From assembly GCA_965242745.1 (NCBI GenBank), contig CBDETG010000095.1, forward strand, positions 1 to 64,000: a DNA stretch of 64,000 nt, in the 5' to 3' direction. The translations under genes were made by a program, and so were the position numbers. The stretch's first letter is position 1. The number at the start of each line of letters is the position of its first letter. The notes under the pieces are model-generated. The model saw nothing but the letters and a program-made list of their open reading frames with translations. It did not search any database and was not told the origin of the DNA. This DNA is from JABAAI01 sp965242745 (lineage in GTDB: Bacteria > Spirochaetota > Leptospiria > Leptospirales > Leptonemataceae). Of this stretch, positions 9,625 through 19,006 are shown piece after piece.

Positions 9625-9665
9625 CTCTTGCTTAGCAAGAGGCAGCCTTATTCTTATCTTTTTTA
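9625..9665 (+). terminator. Candidate intrinsic terminator between ftsB-like gene and prfB
   Basis: A perfect 7-bp stem CTCTTGC/GCAAGAG with a 3-nt loop (9625-9641) is followed after 9 nt by a T-rich stretch. It lies 22 bp after the ftsB-like stop. The T-run directly abuts the prfB start codon, so it could also act as an attenuator of prfB. Confidence 0.5.
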
Positions 9666-10792
9666 TGGGGGACTTCAAGAATAAACAAGACTTAGAGCAG
9701 GCGCTTATGCTCTTTCAAAAAGAGTTTCAGGAGCGTTGGAGGAAAAGAGGCTTGGCTGAGCTGCTGCTCTCACTCGAAGATATGGAAAGAGAGATGCAGC
9801 AAAGTGATTTTTGGGATGATGTGGAGTATGCCCGCAGGCTGAGCCAAAAAAAATCTGGGCAGGAAAAGTTACTTTTGCCTTGGAAAAAGCTCAAAAAAGA
9901 TATAGAGGAATTCTCTGAGCTTATAGCTATGACTTATGAGGAGTATAAGGAGCCAGGCCAAGCCCTGGCGCTGCTGGAAGGCGAGCTTCGGGAGCTCCAC
10001 ACGGCCTATGAAAACTTGATGATCACAGAGGCATTGATGGGGGCAGATGACGGCCGCAATGCTATTTTGAGCATCACCTCCGGAGCTGGAGGAACAGAAA
10101 GTCAGGATTGGGTCGATATGCTTTTGCGCATGTATTTGCGCTGGGCAGAACGCGAAGCTATGCGGCTAAGCACTTTGGATTTGCAAGCAGGGGAAGAAGC
10201 AGGTATCAAAAATGTTTCGCTCTTAGTTTGTGGAGAAAATGCCTATGGCAGGCTCAAGTCAGAAAATGGTATACATAGACTTGTACGCCAGTCGCCTTTT
10301 GACTCAGGCAAGCGGCGTCATACCTCCTTTGCCGGCGTTCATGTTATGCCGGAGATCGATGAAGACTTAGAAATAGAGGTGCGGGACCAGGACCTGCGCG
10401 TGGATACTTACAGGGCGCAGGGAGCAGGCGGTCAACATGTGAATAAAACGGACTCGGCGATACGTATTATGCACATCCCTACCGCTATTGTTGTCCAGTG
10501 CCAAAACGAAAGGTCCCAGCATAAAAATAAGGCTACAGCCATGAAGATACTCAAAGCCCGCCTTTATGAATTAGAAAAGCAGAAGCACAAGCAAGAGATC
10601 AAAAATCGATCTGGGGAGAAGAAAAGCGCCGCATGGGGCAATCAAATTCGTTCTTATGTTCTGCATCCTTACAAAATGATCAAAGACCTGCGTACAGGTT
10701 ATGAAAGCTCTAATGTCGGGGCGGTGATGGATGGAGAGCTGGAGCCCTTTATCAAAGCCTACTTAAAAGAGAGTGTACGTCATGAGAATTAA
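9665..10792 (+). CDS. prfB: Peptide chain release factor 2
   Basis: RF2 releases the nascent peptide at UGA and UAA. The 375-residue protein shows the SPF anticodon-like tripeptide (RQSPFDSGKRR) that separates RF2 from RF1, and the GGQ motif (GAGGQHVNKTDSA) that triggers hydrolysis. The reading frame is continuous from the ATG at 9665. No internal UGA is seen around codons 20-30, so the programmed +1 frameshift that autoregulates prfB in many bacteria is absent here. No clear Shine-Dalgarno sequence precedes the start; a T-rich terminator-like region does. Confidence 0.96.
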   Translation: MGDFKNKQDLEQALMLFQKEFQERWRKRGLAELLLSLEDMEREMQQSDFWDDVEYARRLSQKKSGQEKLLLPWKKLKKDIEEFSELIAMTYEEYKEPGQALALLEGELRELHTAYENLMITEALMGADDGRNAILSITSGAGGTESQDWVDMLLRMYLRWAEREAMRLSTLDLQAGEEAGIKNVSLLVCGENAYGRLKSENGIHRLVRQSPFDSGKRRHTSFAGVHVMPEIDEDLEIEVRDQDLRVDTYRAQGAGGQHVNKTDSAIRIMHIPTAIVVQCQNERSQHKNKATAMKILKARLYELEKQKHKQEIKNRSGEKKSAAWGNQIRSYVLHPYKMIKDLRTGYESSNVGAVMDGELEPFIKAYLKESVRHEN

Positions 10793-10842
10793 CTGGAGGC
10801 TCCTTTGGTTAAATAAAATAAATGGGCAGCTGAGACCGGCTC

Positions 10843-12729
10843 TTAGTTTGTAGTATCAGCAGGCGCCTCGCTGCTCTTTCGTGCCATGCTTTCTGGCGCC
10901 TCTGCGCCAAGCAGACTCAATCCTTTTTTCAAGCAAAAAGCCGTAAGCTCCAAAAAAACAAGGAGACAAGCAGCGCTTTTTGCTTCTTGCTCTATGATGC
11001 GATTTTCCTTAGCGCTGTAGAATTGCGTAAAGGTCGCAGCCAGTTGATAAAGATAGCTGCTAATGCGATGCGGCTCCAAAGACTCTGCTGCTTCCTGAAT
11101 TTCCTCGCTAAAGCGGCAGAGTTGAAAGAGAAGACGACGCCGAGAGGCAGTCCAGACAAAAGCCGCTAAGGCCTGCTCCATCTCATGATGCGCTAAGGCT
11201 TTGATCTGTCTTGTTTCATAAAGCTTACGGAAAATAGAGCAAATACGAGCATGGCTGTAGGCCACATAATAATAGGGATTCCTTTCTGAATGATCTTTTG
11301 CTTCTGCCAGATCGAAGTCCATAGGCGCCGCAAAGGAACGCATAGCAAAAAAGTAACGCGCCACATCCACGGGTATTTCTTCAAGTAAAGCGCGCAGACT
11401 CAGCAAATGCCCTGTTCTTTTACTCATAGCAAGCTTCTTTCCTTTTTCCAGAAGATGGACCTGCTGGGCAATCAGCACCTCAAACTTGCCCTTGTATCCT
11501 AGAGACTGCATGGCGCCTTGCATCCGTGCGATATAACCATGATGATCTGGTCCCCAAATATTATAGATATGATGGAAGCCCCGCTTGATTTTATCAGCGT
11601 GATAGGCTATGTCTGCCAGAAAATAGGTGGGGCGGCCATCTGCGCGGACTACAACACGGTCTTTATCATCGCCGTATTTCGTGCTTTGGAAATAGAGGCA
11701 GCCTTCTTTTGTATAGAGATCGGCAGATAGCTGTTTTTTTAGCGCGGCAAAGTTGTGAGAATCATAAAGAGAGCTTTCCCGAAAGAAATTGTGAAAATGG
11801 ACACGAAAGTCAAGCAAATCCTGTTTTTGTTCCTGCAGGAGATATTCCAAGAGGGCCTGCCCCATAATCCGTGAGCCTTCTTGAAATTTTTCCTCTCTAA
11901 CATAATCCATATTTCCTTCATGCTCTTGGGCTAGTTTTTGATAATAAGCAAGCTCGTCAGGAGAGGCTTCCCAAGCTTGTTCTTGGATCATCTTTTGCAC
12001 TATGTCCTTTATATAGAGGCCATGATAGGCTTGGTGAGGGAAGGCCAAAGCCTTGCCCGGAGGATAAGAGGGCGTGAGCTCAGATTTCGCAGCATGGAGG
12101 GCAAACTTCACGGGACATCCCTTTACTTCCAAATAGCGTAAAAAGCCGCTCTGGCCAAGCAGGCTAATTTGGTTGCCACAGTCATTCACATAGTACTCCC
12201 GCACAAGCTTATGCCCCACAGTTTCAAGAAGGCGGCAGCAAACATCTCCTAAGGCTGCCGCACGAGCTGATACGATATTGAGAGGCCCAGTAGGATTTGC
12301 GCTGACAAACTCAAAAATGATATCTTTCCTTTTTTCCTGTGGGACAAGGAATAGAGCGTCTTTTTCCTTTCTAAGCTGGAACAAATAAGAGCACATTGCT
12401 TTTTCTTGCACAAAGAAATTGATAAAGCCGGGACCTGCTACTTGGACCTTCGCTACGAGCTCTGCGGCTTCGGGCTCCTTGCGTGCAAAAGAGCTGATAG
12501 CCTGCGCAAAGCTGCGAGGATTATGCAACTCTGGCTTGGCTTTGGCATAGATGGCGCGCAGGCGGGGGTCCATAGCGCTTGTGCAGGCATAGTCACCGAA
12601 TTCCTCTTTGCGTATGACTTCTAGTTTGACAATAGGGGGTGCTGTCGTTTCAGCATCTAAGGCAAGCTCTTGCGCAAGGGCCTGCAGGCTTTTTAGGATG
12701 AGAGAAGCTAACTTTTCTTTGAGATGCAT
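10843..12729 (-). CDS. argS: Arginyl-tRNA synthetase
   Basis: A class I synthetase that charges tRNA-Arg. The 628-residue protein has the N-terminal Add1 domain, ANPTGPL followed by NIVS where most ArgRS have the HIGH signature, the YYVNDCGNQI segment, DHHGYI, and the KMSKS-equivalent AMSKRTG. The C-terminal anticodon-binding DALR domain follows, ending in an acidic Ser-rich tail. The HIGH replacement is conspicuous, but flanking residues are canonical and the frame is intact, so the enzyme is very probably active. The next gene upstream on this strand ends 3 bp before its start, so they form an operon. Confidence 0.95.
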   Translation of the reverse strand: MHLKEKLASLILKSLQALAQELALDAETTAPPIVKLEVIRKEEFGDYACTSAMDPRLRAIYAKAKPELHNPRSFAQAISSFARKEPEAAELVAKVQVAGPGFINFFVQEKAMCSYLFQLRKEKDALFLVPQEKRKDIIFEFVSANPTGPLNIVSARAAALGDVCCRLLETVGHKLVREYYVNDCGNQISLLGQSGFLRYLEVKGCPVKFALHAAKSELTPSYPPGKALAFPHQAYHGLYIKDIVQKMIQEQAWEASPDELAYYQKLAQEHEGNMDYVREEKFQEGSRIMGQALLEYLLQEQKQDLLDFRVHFHNFFRESSLYDSHNFAALKKQLSADLYTKEGCLYFQSTKYGDDKDRVVVRADGRPTYFLADIAYHADKIKRGFHHIYNIWGPDHHGYIARMQGAMQSLGYKGKFEVLIAQQVHLLEKGKKLAMSKRTGHLLSLRALLEEIPVDVARYFFAMRSFAAPMDFDLAEAKDHSERNPYYYVAYSHARICSIFRKLYETRQIKALAHHEMEQALAAFVWTASRRRLLFQLCRFSEEIQEAAESLEPHRISSYLYQLAATFTQFYSAKENRIIEQEAKSAACLLVFLELTAFCLKKGLSLLGAEAPESMARKSSEAPADTTN

Positions 12730-12732
12730 GCC

Positions 12733-12972
12733 TTATTTTCGCATGGCCTTGCCATTTGGCTTAACTGCTTTTAGAGGAGGAAACAAGGCAAGCTTAGTGG
12801 TGAGTATAGCTATGCGCTGCCTAAGCAGTTTTTTTTCAAGGTCAAGGGCATAGCTTAGCTGCCATTTTTTTGCAAAAAGCAGCTTTTGCGATGATAGATA
12901 GGAGGCGCCAAGAGCGCAGCTAAAAAAAATAATGGCCAGCCATGCTAAGAAACCTTTTCTCTGCTTATACAT
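12733..12972 (-). CDS. Small single-pass membrane protein with coiled coil
   Basis: The 79-residue protein starts at the ATG at 12972, which has an AAGGAG ribosome-binding site 8 nt upstream. A hydrophobic segment (LAWLAIIFFSCALGASYL) near the N-terminus is followed by a charged Leu-rich helix. The layout resembles small division-type bitopic proteins such as FtsL, but no sequence identity can be claimed. It sits immediately upstream of argS and is probably co-transcribed. Function unknown. Confidence 0.6.
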   Translation of the reverse strand: MYKQRKGFLAWLAIIFFSCALGASYLSSQKLLFAKKWQLSYALDLEKKLLRQRIAILTTKLALFPPLKAVKPNGKAMRK

Positions 12973-13026
12973 AGATGCCACTCCTTATCAAACTTCGGCT
13001 TGCGGATTTATAGAATGGAGCGCTTC

Positions 13027-13803
13027 TCAAGATGAAGCCTGCCCGCATAGCTGCACGGCCTGCCTCAGGTCCAGCTTCTGCTCATAAATAGCACGGCCGC
13101 AGATAAGGCCCAAAAGGCGTGGATGAGCCTTTGCCAAAAGCTTCTTGATGTCTTCTATAGAAGAAATCCCGCCCGAGAGAAAAAACTCCAAGCTGCATTG
13201 CTCTATGTAGCTAAAAAGCAAAGAGCCTGGCCCGGTCAAAGCGCCGTCGCGCGCTATATCTGTGAAAATTACTTGCTTTACTCCCTTTTGTTCTAAGCTG
13301 GCTAAGAGCTCTGCTACCAGTATTCCTCCGTCTTCCTCCCAGCCTGAGATGCGCACTTTGTCTCCCTGCGCATCTACTCCGACAATGATCCTTTGAGGCC
13401 CATAAGCGGCAAGGGCTTCCTTGAGGAAGGCGGGATTTTTTACAGCTCCTGTACCTATAATACATCGCCTAAGCCCTAAGGCAAAGGCGCTCTCTAAAGC
13501 CCTCATATTGCGCAGGCCGCCTCCCAGTTCTACTTCCATTTCTCCTTCCACCGCTTCCAGTATCGCTCTGATGGCTTTGGAATTGGAAGCAAGTCTAGGT
13601 TCATCTTCGTCTGTTTTGCTCCGGGCAGCGTTTAAGTCTACAATGTGGAGGAGTTTTGCCCCTGCCTTTGCAAAGGCCTTAGCTTGCAGCGCAGGTTCAG
13701 TATGGTAGAGAGTTGCGTCTTCGTACTTGCCTTGGTAGAGGCGTACAACTTGGCCCTCCAAAAGATCTATAGCCGGAATGATTTGCAGTTTGGGTCTTTG
13801 CAT
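13027..13803 (-). CDS. hisA: Phosphoribosylformimino-AICAR-phosphate (ProFAR) isomerase
   Basis: HisA catalyses the Amadori isomerisation step in histidine synthesis. It is a TIM barrel of about 258 residues. Signatures are IIPAIDLLEGQVVRL with the catalytic Asp, the VELGGGLR phosphate-binding loop, GTGAVKNP, the second catalytic Asp in FTDIARDGALTGP, and LSGGISS. The ATG at 13803 is preferred over an upstream TTG because family members begin close to this point. No other his gene lies in the window, so the histidine pathway is not clustered here. Confidence 0.93.
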   Translation of the reverse strand: MQRPKLQIIPAIDLLEGQVVRLYQGKYEDATLYHTEPALQAKAFAKAGAKLLHIVDLNAARSKTDEDEPRLASNSKAIRAILEAVEGEMEVELGGGLRNMRALESAFALGLRRCIIGTGAVKNPAFLKEALAAYGPQRIIVGVDAQGDKVRISGWEEDGGILVAELLASLEQKGVKQVIFTDIARDGALTGPGSLLFSYIEQCSLEFFLSGGISSIEDIKKLLAKAHPRLLGLICGRAIYEQKLDLRQAVQLCGQASS

Positions 13804-13849
13804 TTTGCTGATGATCTCCAATACAGGGCGCTCTATTCTAGGCTAAGGC

Positions 13850-14347
13850 CTATGTCAATTTCTTAGTGAGGGATTGAAAACGAAAATAGGCCGCTATAGC
13901 GCAGGCAAGCGCATCAGCCGCATCATCAGGGCGTATGTCTTTTTCTAAGGAAAGAATACGGCAGCAAATCTTCATGAGCTGCGCTTTGCTTGCCTTGCCG
14001 GAGGCGCTTACAGCCTTTTTAATGAGCTTGGGTTCCAATTCCTCAAGCGAAGCGCCTCTCTCACCTGCAGCTGCCAGAATGAGACCCTGCGCTTGGTATA
14101 CGCCTGCAGCTGTTTTTTGGTTCCTGCTGAAATAAAGCCGCTCCATCGCAAAGCAATCAGGCTGGTATTTTGCCATGATATTGCGTATTTCTTTTAGTAG
14201 TTTGGCCATTCTGAGAGTCATTGCCTGCCCTGCCTTGGTCTCCAATACGCCGCAACTGAGATACTGGAGCTGCCCTTGCTCAGGCTTCTGGATGATACAC
14301 GCCCATCCCATACGGCCATAACCGGGATCAAAAGCCATGATACGCAT
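13850..14347 (-). CDS. ruvC: Holliday junction resolvase RuvC
   Basis: RuvC cleaves Holliday junctions bound by RuvAB during recombination. The 165-residue length is typical. Acidic catalytic residues are visible in AFDPGYGRMGWA (first Asp), MERLYFSRN (Glu), LEELEP and RPDDAADALA (C-terminal Asp pair). The ATG at 14347 gives the canonical MRIMAFDPG start. The next coding region upstream is the divergent greA, so 14348-14507 is a shared intergenic region. ruvA and ruvB are not in the window. Confidence 0.95.
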   Translation of the reverse strand: MRIMAFDPGYGRMGWACIIQKPEQGQLQYLSCGVLETKAGQAMTLRMAKLLKEIRNIMAKYQPDCFAMERLYFSRNQKTAAGVYQAQGLILAAAGERGASLEELEPKLIKKAVSASGKASKAQLMKICCRILSLEKDIRPDDAADALACAIAAYFRFQSLTKKLT

Positions 14348-14507
14348 AGCAACTATACAATACTTAGAGCATGGAGCAGGAAAGCAAGCTCTCTTTCGAA
14401 TCTTTGCTTAATATAGCAATAAAAAAACAAGCTGGTATGTATTTACCAAAATAGAACAAAAATTAGCTTGACAAAAAGCATAAAAAGGACTGCACTGTCC
14501 CTTGAAT

Positions 14508-17324
14508 ATGCGGTTAGAAACACAGGAACAAGGCGCCAAGGCGCAGGCGGAGACCCAGTCGGGCGGCTCTGCAAAAGAAAGCCTTCTTGAACACATCTAC
14601 AGCCAATTTAATGAAGAACGTCTCTTCAAAGACTTAAGCAGCGTACAATTAGATCGTATTCTTGTATTAGACGAGCTGGCAAAGCAAATCCCTGCTTCAG
14701 AGGAGAAAGACAAGCTAATAGAAGCCCTCCAGTCTCATTTAGAGGAACGCCCTCACTCTCTAGCATCTCGTTATCTTTTGGGTCTTTTATCCCTTCAGGA
14801 ACATAAGGAACAGAACTCTAAGGAAAAGCTTAGGCATTCTTTGAATGAAGTCTTAGAAGCTTTTATCGCTATTTCCAAATGGCCTATAGTAGATCATATT
14901 GCAGACCTTTTGCTTTCTTTTTACAAAGACCATCGCATTGCTCTGCGCGCCAAGGTGGAAAGTGTTGCAAATCTCAGGGGGAAAAAAGAAAGCCGCCCCT
15001 ATCTGGAGCGCTTAGCGAAAATAGACCGCAATAACCCAGAGATTTCCAAAAGATACGCCCTCCTTACCATAGACGAAGATAAAGAGAATGCGCTTATCTA
15101 CCTTAAGCAAGCGGCTGAAACTTCTGCCCGCCTGCGGGATTACAAAAAACTTACAGATATATGGCTCTTGATGATACAGCATGATCACAAGGACTTAGCT
15201 TTTTTTGAACGTATTGAGCGCATTGTTGTAGGAGACCGGCAGAAAATATGGATTGCAACGCATCTGTCCTATCTGGTTGCGCCGTATCGGGCAGAAGAGC
15301 ATTGGGATACTGTGATACTCCTGCTCAAAAAGATATTACATTATGAGCCGCATTCTCCTCGAGCCCGCTCTGATCTAGTAAGGGCCTATAGAGCAAAATA
15401 TGCCCAGCATTCTCTCCTGGCTGAGTTTTTAAAAATTTCTGATCTCACCAATCATAAGAGAGCTGTGGAGCCTTGTATCGCGAGTTTTGAGAGAAATATC
15501 GTATTTGACCTGGGCAACTATGTCATGCATCGCTCGAGGGGAGTGGGGAAAATCACCCAAATTGATAACCAACAAGTTAGCCTTGATTTTGCTGGGAATC
15601 CAGACCAAAAAATGTCTATTCAGATGGCAATTCACAGCTTGCAGCCCCTCCAGACAGGCCATATCTGGGCCCGCCATTATGAAAATAAGGAAGAGGTAGA
15701 AGAGCTCTTTCAAACAGATACCACTCTCTTTTTGGAAGCCTTGCTTTCCTCTTTTGGGAAGCGGATGTATGTAAAAAGTATCCGCGGCGCCTTGACAGGC
15801 CGTCTCTTAAAAGCAGAAGAATGGACAAAATGGTGGGCTTCTGCCAGAGCGCAGATCAAAAAAGACCCGCGCTTTGGCTTTAATCCCCATAAAAAAGATG
15901 AGCTCATTCTCAGAGACAACCCTATGAGCCTTACTGAGGAGCTTTCAGGGCGTTTTCAGAGCGAGGCAGACTGGAATAAGAAATTGGAATTGGCTTTTTC
16001 CACTTTAAAAAGCAGAGATACGGAAGGAGCCGCTTTGCTGGCTGTGCAGTTCTATAAAAAGAATGAAAAGAGCAGAGACGCGCTTAAGCGCATTCATAGC
16101 TATCTTTTTTTACAGCACGCCAAGAAAATATTAGAAGAAGAAATATCTTCTTCTAATACGCAGGAGGATATAGAAGCGCTCATTGCCGAAAGCTCTGTGG
16201 AGCAGCTGCAAAAGTGGTCTCTTCATACCCATAACGTAGAGTTGAAAAGAGACCTGATCCATCTTGTTCTTGCCAAGCGTCCTGATTATACGGAGATTTT
16301 ATGGGCATTTCTGCTGGAAGTCCCTGTAAGGGCGCATCGTTTTATTTTCAGTGAGCTGGAGCGTAGAGGGCATGAAAAGCTTTTGCAGGATTATTTGGAC
16401 TATGTTTGTCGTAAGTATCGTGATCATCCAGAGCTTGTTTTATGGATGGCTCGGTCTATATTGTATAAGCAATGGGAGGAGTATAGCTGGGTGCAGCTTT
16501 CCCAAGAAGACGTTTTTCTTTTGGTATTCCGCCTCCTCAAGCCCTTAGTCACTATAGAGACAAAGGGCACCCGCTTGAAGAATATGGCTTTGGCTTGTAT
16601 CTGCGGCACCAGCAATATCACTGTTGAGTCTCTCAAGAAATATGAAATTCTCACGAAGATTGTCAAAGAAGCGCAGGCAGATATGCTGCAAAGGCTCTAT
16701 GCTCTTTTTTGCGATGTGCCTTATATCCCTGATGCTCATAAGGAGAATTTGTATACCCTTTTTAAGGAAGTGCGGCCTGATCTGGAAATAAGATCTGCGG
16801 AAGAAGAGGAGGAAGGATCCGAAGAAGATGATACTCTGCTTTTCCCGCCGCGTGGTCTCATACTCAGCTCTACAGAAGCTTTGCATAAAAGAAGAGATTA
16901 TCTGGACCGATTGATTCATGTTGATATGGTGGCAAACTCTAAGGAAATTGGAGAAGCGCAGGAAAAAGGCGACCTGCGGGAGAATGCGGAATATAAGGCA
17001 GCTATGGAGCGCCAGTCTCAGTTACAGGCAGAGATCACCACTGTAAGTAAGGAGCTGCAAAAAGCCCGCGCTATACAGCCTAGAGATGTGCGCACAGACC
17101 TTGTTTCTATAGGCACTAAGGTTAAGGTCCTGCATAGCGCCAGGCAAAAGGAAGAGGAATTTACAATTCTTGGTCCATGGGATGCAAATACGGAAGAGAA
17201 TATTATTTCCTATGAATCGCCTTTGGCAAAGGTCTTGGTCGGCCGTAAAATAGGGGAAGAGGCAGCGCTGGATCAGGAGAGTCTCTATGTCATACGTGAA
17301 ATTCATTCTGCTCTTTTATCATAA
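14508..17324 (+). CDS. greA: Transcription elongation factor GreA with giant N-terminal extension
   Basis: The last 150 residues are a complete GreA. The coiled-coil signature GDLRENAEYKAAMERQ is at 16969-17016, then the SIGTKVKV domain and ISYESPLAKVLVGRKIGE. GreA rescues backtracked RNA polymerase by stimulating cleavage of the transcript. The roughly 780 residues before it are helical and TPR-like. A comparable giant extension is known from spirochaetal GreA proteins, which is one reason to place this window in that phylum. The ATG at 14508 is chosen over an in-frame TTG six bases earlier. A perfect TTGACA lies at 14468-14473 but no good -10 follows. Confidence 0.93.
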   Translation: MRLETQEQGAKAQAETQSGGSAKESLLEHIYSQFNEERLFKDLSSVQLDRILVLDELAKQIPASEEKDKLIEALQSHLEERPHSLASRYLLGLLSLQEHKEQNSKEKLRHSLNEVLEAFIAISKWPIVDHIADLLLSFYKDHRIALRAKVESVANLRGKKESRPYLERLAKIDRNNPEISKRYALLTIDEDKENALIYLKQAAETSARLRDYKKLTDIWLLMIQHDHKDLAFFERIERIVVGDRQKIWIATHLSYLVAPYRAEEHWDTVILLLKKILHYEPHSPRARSDLVRAYRAKYAQHSLLAEFLKISDLTNHKRAVEPCIASFERNIVFDLGNYVMHRSRGVGKITQIDNQQVSLDFAGNPDQKMSIQMAIHSLQPLQTGHIWARHYENKEEVEELFQTDTTLFLEALLSSFGKRMYVKSIRGALTGRLLKAEEWTKWWASARAQIKKDPRFGFNPHKKDELILRDNPMSLTEELSGRFQSEADWNKKLELAFSTLKSRDTEGAALLAVQFYKKNEKSRDALKRIHSYLFLQHAKKILEEEISSSNTQEDIEALIAESSVEQLQKWSLHTHNVELKRDLIHLVLAKRPDYTEILWAFLLEVPVRAHRFIFSELERRGHEKLLQDYLDYVCRKYRDHPELVLWMARSILYKQWEEYSWVQLSQEDVFLLVFRLLKPLVTIETKGTRLKNMALACICGTSNITVESLKKYEILTKIVKEAQADMLQRLYALFCDVPYIPDAHKENLYTLFKEVRPDLEIRSAEEEEEGSEEDDTLLFPPRGLILSSTEALHKRRDYLDRLIHVDMVANSKEIGEAQEKGDLRENAEYKAAMERQSQLQAEITTVSKELQKARAIQPRDVRTDLVSIGTKVKVLHSARQKEEEFTILGPWDANTEENIISYESPLAKVLVGRKIGEEAALDQESLYVIREIHSALLS

Positions 17325-17581
17325 ATCGCCCTGTTTTTTTAAGAAGCGCTGCCCCATCATAGAAAAGATAGAAGAGGCAGGGATATATGAAACGAGTAGT
17401 TTGTATCTTAGGCTTGTTGCTGATGTGATCTTCTATAAATTAAGCAGCTTAAGAATAGAATGATCAAGTTTTGCCATGACTTTTATAGAAAGCAAAGCAA
17501 ACACGCCCGTCCTTCTCCTGATAATTGCTGCTAAGGCATTTGCTTAACTGGCATAGGTGAGGGCAGGGCAGCTTTTTAGCA
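17325..17581 (+). other. Intergenic gap with a signal-peptide-like mini-ORF
   Basis: No gene of normal size was recognised. At 17387-17428, after a GAGG-type ribosome-binding site, an ATG opens a 13-codon frame reading MKRVVCILGLLLM before a TGA. This looks like the stump of a secreted-protein or lipoprotein gene. A similar 8-codon stub (MKKFFFLL) is at 18958-18984. The rest shows nothing identifiable. Confidence 0.35.
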
Positions 17582-17794
17582 ATGGGAATAGCGAGCAGAA
17601 CGATAAAATTTCACAAGATGCTCATGAGGCAGGGGTTTGCGGATGAGGAGGCAGCTTTGCTTATTGATTACATTAGGAGTGATACGAGAAAAGCAGCTCG
17701 GACTATAGAATTATATGAGATCTTGCAAAAACACGATTATTCAAAGCAGGATGCGGTTGTAATCCTTACTGCCCTGGCTGGTGATGAAGAGTAG
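17582..17794 (+). CDS. Small DUF1640-like protein upstream of DNA methyltransferase
   Basis: The 70-residue acidic protein has an N-terminal pattern TIKFHKMLMRQGFADEEAA followed by LLIDYI. This is similar in layout to the 6,023 ORF and to DUF1640-like small proteins, predicted helical. Its last codons overlap the methyltransferase start by 11 bp, so the two are translationally coupled and probably function together or share a transcript. Function unknown; a DNA- or partner-binding accessory role is only a guess. Confidence 0.6.
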   Translation: MGIASRTIKFHKMLMRQGFADEEAALLIDYIRSDTRKAARTIELYEILQKHDYSKQDAVVILTALAGDEE

Positions 17795-18569
17795 CGCTGC
17801 CTGTTTTCAATCAGATGGAATCTCCATTTTTTGCGCAGATTTCCTCAGCTTTGGCGGGCTCGATCTTGGCTCTGTCGATCTTATCGTTACTTCACCTCCA
17901 TACAATGTGGGCGTCAGTTACGGCTCGAATGATGACAGTCGTTCATATGAGGAATATCTGTCTTTTACATACGCTTGGTTATCAAAGTGTTTTGCGCTCT
18001 CCAAAGAGTCAGGCCGTTTGTGTTTGAATATTCCACTGGATAAAAACAAAGGCGGGCAGCAGGCGGTTTGCGCAGACATAACGACAATAGCAAAGCAAAT
18101 CGGCTGGAACTATCATTCCACGATCATTTGGAACGAGGGCAATATCTCTCGTAGAACGGCATGGGGCTCATGGATGTCTGCTTCTGCGCCCTATGTCATT
18201 GCGCCGGTCGAGGTTATCGTGGTAATGTACAAAGAGAGATGGAAAAAAGCTAAGGGAACAAACGATATATCTCGTGAAGAGTTTATGGCTTGGACTAATG
18301 GGCTATGGACATTTCACGGTCAGAGTAAAAAAGGAGCGGGCGGACATCCCGCAGCCTTCCCACTCGAGCTGCCCAGACGCTGTATCAAGTTGTTTAGTTA
18401 TGTAGGTGATACTGTGCTTGATCCTTTTCTTGGGAGCGGCTCTACATTGCTGGCTGCATACGCCAATAAGCGATGCGGGATTGGCCTTGATATAGACGCA
18501 GAATATTGTAAAATCGCAGCGCATCGATTAGAGGAGCTTGTACAAGAAGGGGCTTTAGCATTCGCGTAA
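17784..18569 (+). CDS. Site-specific DNA methyltransferase (N6-adenine or N4-cytosine), orphan
   Basis: The 261-residue beta-class-type enzyme carries catalytic motif IV TSPPYNVGVSYG near the N-terminus and the SAM-binding motif DPFLGSGSTLLAA near the C-terminus. It belongs to the family that uses SAM to methylate an exocyclic amino group; TSPPY occurs in both m4C and m6A enzymes, so the base is undecided. No restriction endonuclease is next to it: the neighbours are a small coupled ORF and BolA. It therefore looks like an orphan, possibly regulatory or a relic. The ATG at 17784 is chosen over a GTG just before it. Confidence 0.88.
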   Translation: MKSSAACFQSDGISIFCADFLSFGGLDLGSVDLIVTSPPYNVGVSYGSNDDSRSYEEYLSFTYAWLSKCFALSKESGRLCLNIPLDKNKGGQQAVCADITTIAKQIGWNYHSTIIWNEGNISRRTAWGSWMSASAPYVIAPVEVIVVMYKERWKKAKGTNDISREEFMAWTNGLWTFHGQSKKGAGGHPAAFPLELPRRCIKLFSYVGDTVLDPFLGSGSTLLAAYANKRCGIGLDIDAEYCKIAAHRLEELVQEGALAFA

Positions 18570-18645
18570 GTAGTAATGGCGGGACTAAGTCAAAAAGCAT
18601 TGCTGGCTCAATATTACAAAGATCATCCTTTTCTGCTTAGATTAT

Positions 18646-18951
18646 ATGAACACGCCTGAAGCATCTCCTTCTATAGAAGAGTCATTAGGCAAAGCTCTCT
18701 TGGCTCTTGAGCCCGTCCTCCTTGAAATACGCAACGAAAGCGATGCGCATCGGGGCCATGCAGCTGTGATGGCGCAAAAGGCAGAAAAAAGAAGGGAGAC
18801 TCATTTTTTCGTCCGCATTGCCTCTGAAAAGTTTTGCGGTCTTTCTCCTGTAGAGCAGCATCGGCTTGTCTACCAGCTGGCGCAGAAGGAAATGGCTGGG
18901 GGCCTGCATGCCTTAAGGCTGGAGACGCTCTTGCCTGAAGACTTGTCTTAG
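18646..18951 (+). CDS. BolA family protein
   Basis: The 101-residue protein contains the BolA fold signatures NESDAHRGH, ETHFFVRIASEKF, a V.QHRLVYQL-type helix and GGLHALRLETLLPEDL. BolA proteins work with monothiol glutaredoxins in Fe-S cluster trafficking and in morphology or stress control; the conserved His in HRGH is a candidate cluster ligand. The start at 18646 matches the family N-terminus. No glutaredoxin gene is next to it in the window. Confidence 0.88.
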   Translation: MNTPEASPSIEESLGKALLALEPVLLEIRNESDAHRGHAAVMAQKAEKRRETHFFVRIASEKFCGLSPVEQHRLVYQLAQKEMAGGLHALRLETLLPEDLS

Positions 18952-19006
18952 CCGCACCATGAAAAAGTTTTTCTTCTTATTGTGATCCAAGTTTGTGAAT
19001 CGATAC

